Shown here: positions 62,485 to 64,000 of the stretch, one piece after another
Position numbering within the stretch: position 1 is the first letter of the stretch
Layout of the letters: each line of letters opens with the position of its first letter
Origin: Cacajao melanocephalus
Taxonomy: Eukaryota; Chordata; Mammalia; Primates; Pitheciidae
NCBI GenBank assembly: GCA_963573385.1
Contig: CAUYLG010004967.1
Location: forward strand, 1-64,000
Direction of reading: 5' to 3'
DNA: 64,000 nt
Made by a program: the position numbers and the translations under genes
The notes under the pieces: model-generated
Databases searched by the model: none
What the model was told of the DNA's origin: nothing
The model's input: the letters and a program-made list of their open reading frames with translations, nothing else

Positions 62485-64000
62485 TGTCATGTATTTATTT
62501 ACATGAATAATACACTGATACATGTGTTCTTTTATGGCTACTTAGTAAATTCTTTTTCTATTGAAAAAGACATCATAACTCCACCACTGACTCCAAAAAT
62601 TGTGTTGGTTAAATCCTGAAAAAAGAAATAATAATATGCCAGCTAACACTATGAGAATTAAAAGATGGATGATAGAACATCCCGAAGAGGACATAAAGGA
62701 GGACTCCAAGGACAGTCGCCATTTGATTTAGACACTGACAAATTGGGAGCATGTTGACAGCTGGGTATTGTGGTAGATGGATTCTAACACTGGGAGAAAG
62801 ACAAACAAGATTTTCAATGTGAGCAAACAGAAAATATGTTGAAAAACACCAGGAATCTAATTGGCTTACCTTGTGCTCACTTTCTTTCACAGCAGTGGAC
62901 AAGGGCTTATGTATTTGGTGTCTGGCTCTGCTTTTCTGTATTTTAGTAGCAATAACCATTTAGTGTCCACACTCACTTAAACCCTATATATTTCAAAACC
63001 AGGCTTCACAAATTGAAATGTATGCCAAAAATAAACAAATTATAAACTTTAAAATTTATTATATTTAAATTACATTTCAAATTTCTAGAAAATAACACTA
63101 AAATATGTAGATTAAATACTATATCTTTCAGAAAATTTTAAAAGTGACTCACTGTAATGCAAAAAAGTAACTTTCAATTGTAATTATATATATGTAAAAT
63201 AAGCTTAAAAAGGGTAGTTTTAATTAAGTTACTTTAAATTATTTATATTGTTAATTAAGAAACAAATTTAACATATAGAGACCTAAATAATCTGACCTCC
63301 AATTTGTGATGAAGTCAGATCTGAAGATTAAAATTTATTAAAGAAAAAAGTAAAAATTAAAATTCCAGCAATGTGGTTAAAAGCAGAATCTAGGAAAATA
63401 AAAAGTTAATCTACATAATGGCAAGAGGATTAACAGGAAAAAAAATAGTCCACGAGTACTGGTGCAATATTCTGATCTGATGAGTGGAAGATCTCATGTA
63501 TTCTGTATTTCCAATTTTTGCTAATTTCAAATGTTTGCACAGGTTTGATAAATGGAAGATCTCTTGTATTCTGTATTTTCAATTTCTGCTAATTTCAAAT
63601 TCATGCAAATGCTCAAACACATTATATCACACACTCCACATATTTATATGCATGTTGTTATGAGTATACTATAGAAATTATGTAAGTTCATTTTGTATCA
63701 TTTTCTAGTGTTTTTTACTAAAAAGTATAGAAAGATTTATAGAATGACACAATAAGATTGTATGCTATAATTTTTGTTTGTTTGTTTTTTATTCAGGGAA
63801 GAAAGATGAAACATAAACTGGGAGGAATTACATTATATCTACAAAAATTCAAGTTGCAGCTAGATAAGAATGGAATTTAGTTGCCAAAATGATAAGGAAA
63901 AATATCAAGGACAGGCTATTATGCATGAATAGCCAAAATAAAATGAAGTAGGCACAACATGTGCCTGAATCATAGAGGAATGTTTATATTTTTGCTAGCA
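62485..64000. other. unassigned AT-rich sequence to window end
   Basis: No gene recognised. The 116-codon minus frame at 62609-62959 has no known domain or start context. One local tandem duplication (63471-63607) and a short (GTTT)n at about 63774-63787 lie here. Confidence 0.4.
63471..63607 (+). repeat. tandem duplication, unit about 67 bp
   Basis: 63471-63539 and 63543-63607 share 'tggaagatctc-tgtattct', 'gtatttccaattt-tgctaa' and 'tttcaaat' in order, with about eight differences. No repeat family recognised. Confidence 0.88.

Noticed and set aside
62609..62959. 116-codon minus-strand frame
   Set aside because: No motif; chance length in this composition.

Overview
The window is AT-rich primate, most likely human, intergenic DNA. 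This follows from dimeric Alu elements of several ages (including a young AluY/Sc-like copy), L1PA/L1PB-age and older L1M LINEs, a MADE1 mariner MITE, MaLR LTRs (MLT1/MST type), class I ERV-like LTRs and MIR SINEs. I find no supportable host protein-coding gene, CpG island, tRNA or rRNA. The longest open frames (about 150 codons) are L1 ORF2 debris, antisense frames inside an LTR, or chance frames with no recognisable domain. The only RNA-gene-derived sequence is a U6 snRNA retropseudogene.

Layout. 0-5.9 kb: L1 3' end, old L1M fragment, a diverged local duplication, MLT1 LTR. 5.9-9.1 kb: 5'-truncated sense L1 bounded by a 13-bp target-site duplication, with a destroyed RT active site. 9.6-12.3 kb: three Alus. 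13.8-15.3 kb: an old antisense L1 piece followed by an L1 with an inverted 5' segment. 18.0-21.6 kb: long antisense L1M hit by a MADE1 element and by an AluY/Sc. 24.9-26.7 kb: Alu left monomer and a class I LTR. 27.6-29.4 kb: antisense L1 fused at its 5' end to a U6 snRNA copy. 30.1-31.7 kb: a cluster of tandem and nested inverted duplications, one copied in inverted orientation from 1.3 kb away. 32.8-36.9 kb: microsatellites and an L1M. 37-39 kb: two LTRs. 41.6-47.4 kb: MIRs, a MaLR LTR, an L1M fragment. 48.1-51.1 kb: a 0.33-kb direct duplication around older repeat-like sequence. 52.2-55.3 kb: a long palindrome and two old sense L1 fragments. 57.4-62.5 kb: MLT1, L1MA, MST, a second L1MA, and a MaLR LTR split by an Alu. 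The rest is unassigned AT-rich sequence.

There is no multi-gene system here. The observations most worth a second look are the U6-L1 chimera (29.3 kb), the nested inverted-repeat cluster with its remote inverted donor/copy (30.2/31.6 kb), the palindrome at 52.2-52.4 kb and several local duplications that named repeat families do not explain. Repeat family names are from recognition of consensus landmarks by eye. Boundaries are approximate, usually to within 10-40 bases, unless a target-site duplication fixes them.
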